Positions 63,630 through 64,000 of a stretch of 64,000 nucleotides of DNA are shown here, one piece after another. Each line of letters starts with the position of its first letter. The stretch's first letter is position 1. Source of the stretch: Calothrix sp. NIES-4101 (GTDB lineage Bacteria; Cyanobacteriota; Cyanobacteriia; Cyanobacteriales; Nostocaceae); assembly GCA_004296455.1 (NCBI GenBank), contig AP018280.1, positions 1,488,001-1,552,000 on the forward strand. The letters run 5' to 3'. The position numbers were made by a program, and so were the translations under genes. The notes under the pieces were generated by a model. The model was not told the origin of the DNA. It ran no database searches and saw nothing but the letters and a program-made list of their open reading frames with translations.

Positions 63630-64000
63630 TTATTTGATTAACTCAGCAACGTTTGCATTTGCCAAAGTTGGCGCGGAAAATACTTGAGAGTACAAGCTCA
63701 CAGGCTGTTTTCCTGCAAATACAGGAAGTGCTTCCCGGGCATGTTCAGCAAGTTCTACAGTCTTGACATCATAGGCTTGGGTAATTACTTTCGGATACAA
63801 ACCGATACCGATGATGGGAATTAACAAACATGCGGTGATAAACAATTCGCGAGGTTTGATATCTTGAACAAATTCATCGAGATGTAATTCTTCGCTTTGT
63901 TTACCGTAGAATACTTGACGCAACATCGAGAGTAAGTAAATCGGAGTCAAGATAACACCAACTGCACTCAAGAAGACAACTACAATTTTGAAGCTAGAAC
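63630..64000 (-). CDS. ndhD: NADH dehydrogenase-like complex subunit NdhD (5' end outside window)
   Basis: This is the C-terminal part of subunit 4 (NdhD) of the cyanobacterial NDH-1 complex, a proton-pumping membrane subunit in respiration and cyclic electron flow. Visible are the end of a late membrane helix (VGVILTPIYLLSMLRQVFYG), the loop ELHLDEFVQDIKPRELF, and a last helix (ITACLLIPIIGIGLYPKVI) before a soluble tail. The frame stays open to base 64000, so the start lies beyond the window. The NdhD paralogue (D1-D4) cannot be assigned from this part alone with certainty. Confidence 0.92.
   Translation of the reverse strand, partial: SSFKIVVVFLSAVGVILTPIYLLSMLRQVFYGKQSEELHLDEFVQDIKPRELFITACLLIPIIGIGLYPKVITQAYDVKTVELAEHAREALPVFAGKQPVSLYSQVFSAPTLANANVAELIK

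Overview
The window reads as chromosomal DNA of a filamentous, Nostocales-type cyanobacterium. The octamer GCGATCGC (the HIP1 site of cyanobacteria) recurs throughout. The genes include nblA (phycobilisome degradation), an NDH-1 NdhD subunit, a KdpG-type Kdp subunit, an ABC1-type kinase and several proteins known to me only from cyanobacteria. No rRNA, CRISPR array, prophage or plasmid origin was seen. There is one tRNA (tRNA-Arg, anticodon CCG) and one complete insertion sequence.

Layout. 1-3.3 kb: the 3' part of ribBA, then the urease accessory genes ureE, ureF and ureG. 3.4-8.4 kb: kdpA-kdpB-kdpG-kdpC, with no kdpD. 8.5-10.3 kb: anmK and a conserved cyanobacterial protein. 10.6-13.9 kb: a Ser/Thr protein kinase gene broken by a 1,679-bp insertion sequence with 13-bp terminal inverted repeats and an 8-bp target duplication; its transposase reading frames are joined by a canonical -1 slippery site. 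14.2-17.9 kb: nblA, a PP2C phosphatase, an ABC1 kinase and a small coiled-coil protein, all on the minus strand. 18-27.8 kb: purM, a PHP phosphoesterase, a DUF2993 protein, a TPR protein, a GST, a coiled-coil repeat protein and an orphan membrane-fusion protein. 28.2-34.2 kb: a glucan phosphorylase facing an rpmG-rpsR-RNB ribonuclease block, plus an RDD protein. 34.2-36.4 kb: a divergent arsI/arsR pair around two perfect ArsR-type operators, then moeA. 36.4-44.1 kb: a sugar-binding lipoprotein, an MFS carrier, a SPOR-like protein, PsiE, tRNA-Arg and an M23 peptidase.

44.2-51.1 kb is the most distinctive region. Four minus-strand genes encode a PEP mutase fused to a nucleotidyltransferase, a 2-oxoglutarate/Fe(II) oxygenase, a CDP-alcohol phosphatidyltransferase and a B12-binding radical SAM enzyme. 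A SyrD/PvdE-type exporter is transcribed divergently from them. Together they suggest that a phosphonate is made, activated with a nucleotide, moved onto an alcohol or lipid acceptor, modified and possibly exported. Neither a phosphonopyruvate decarboxylase nor a peptide synthetase is in the window.

51.5-64 kb: an unusual beta-sandwich/CbxX-type AAA ATPase fusion, a TetR-MFP-RND efflux block with palindromes over its own start, an alpha/beta hydrolase, an L,D-transpeptidase, a carotenoid-desaturase-like flavoprotein, a small lipoprotein and the 3' end of ndhD. Calls rest on motif recognition by eye; no database search was run.
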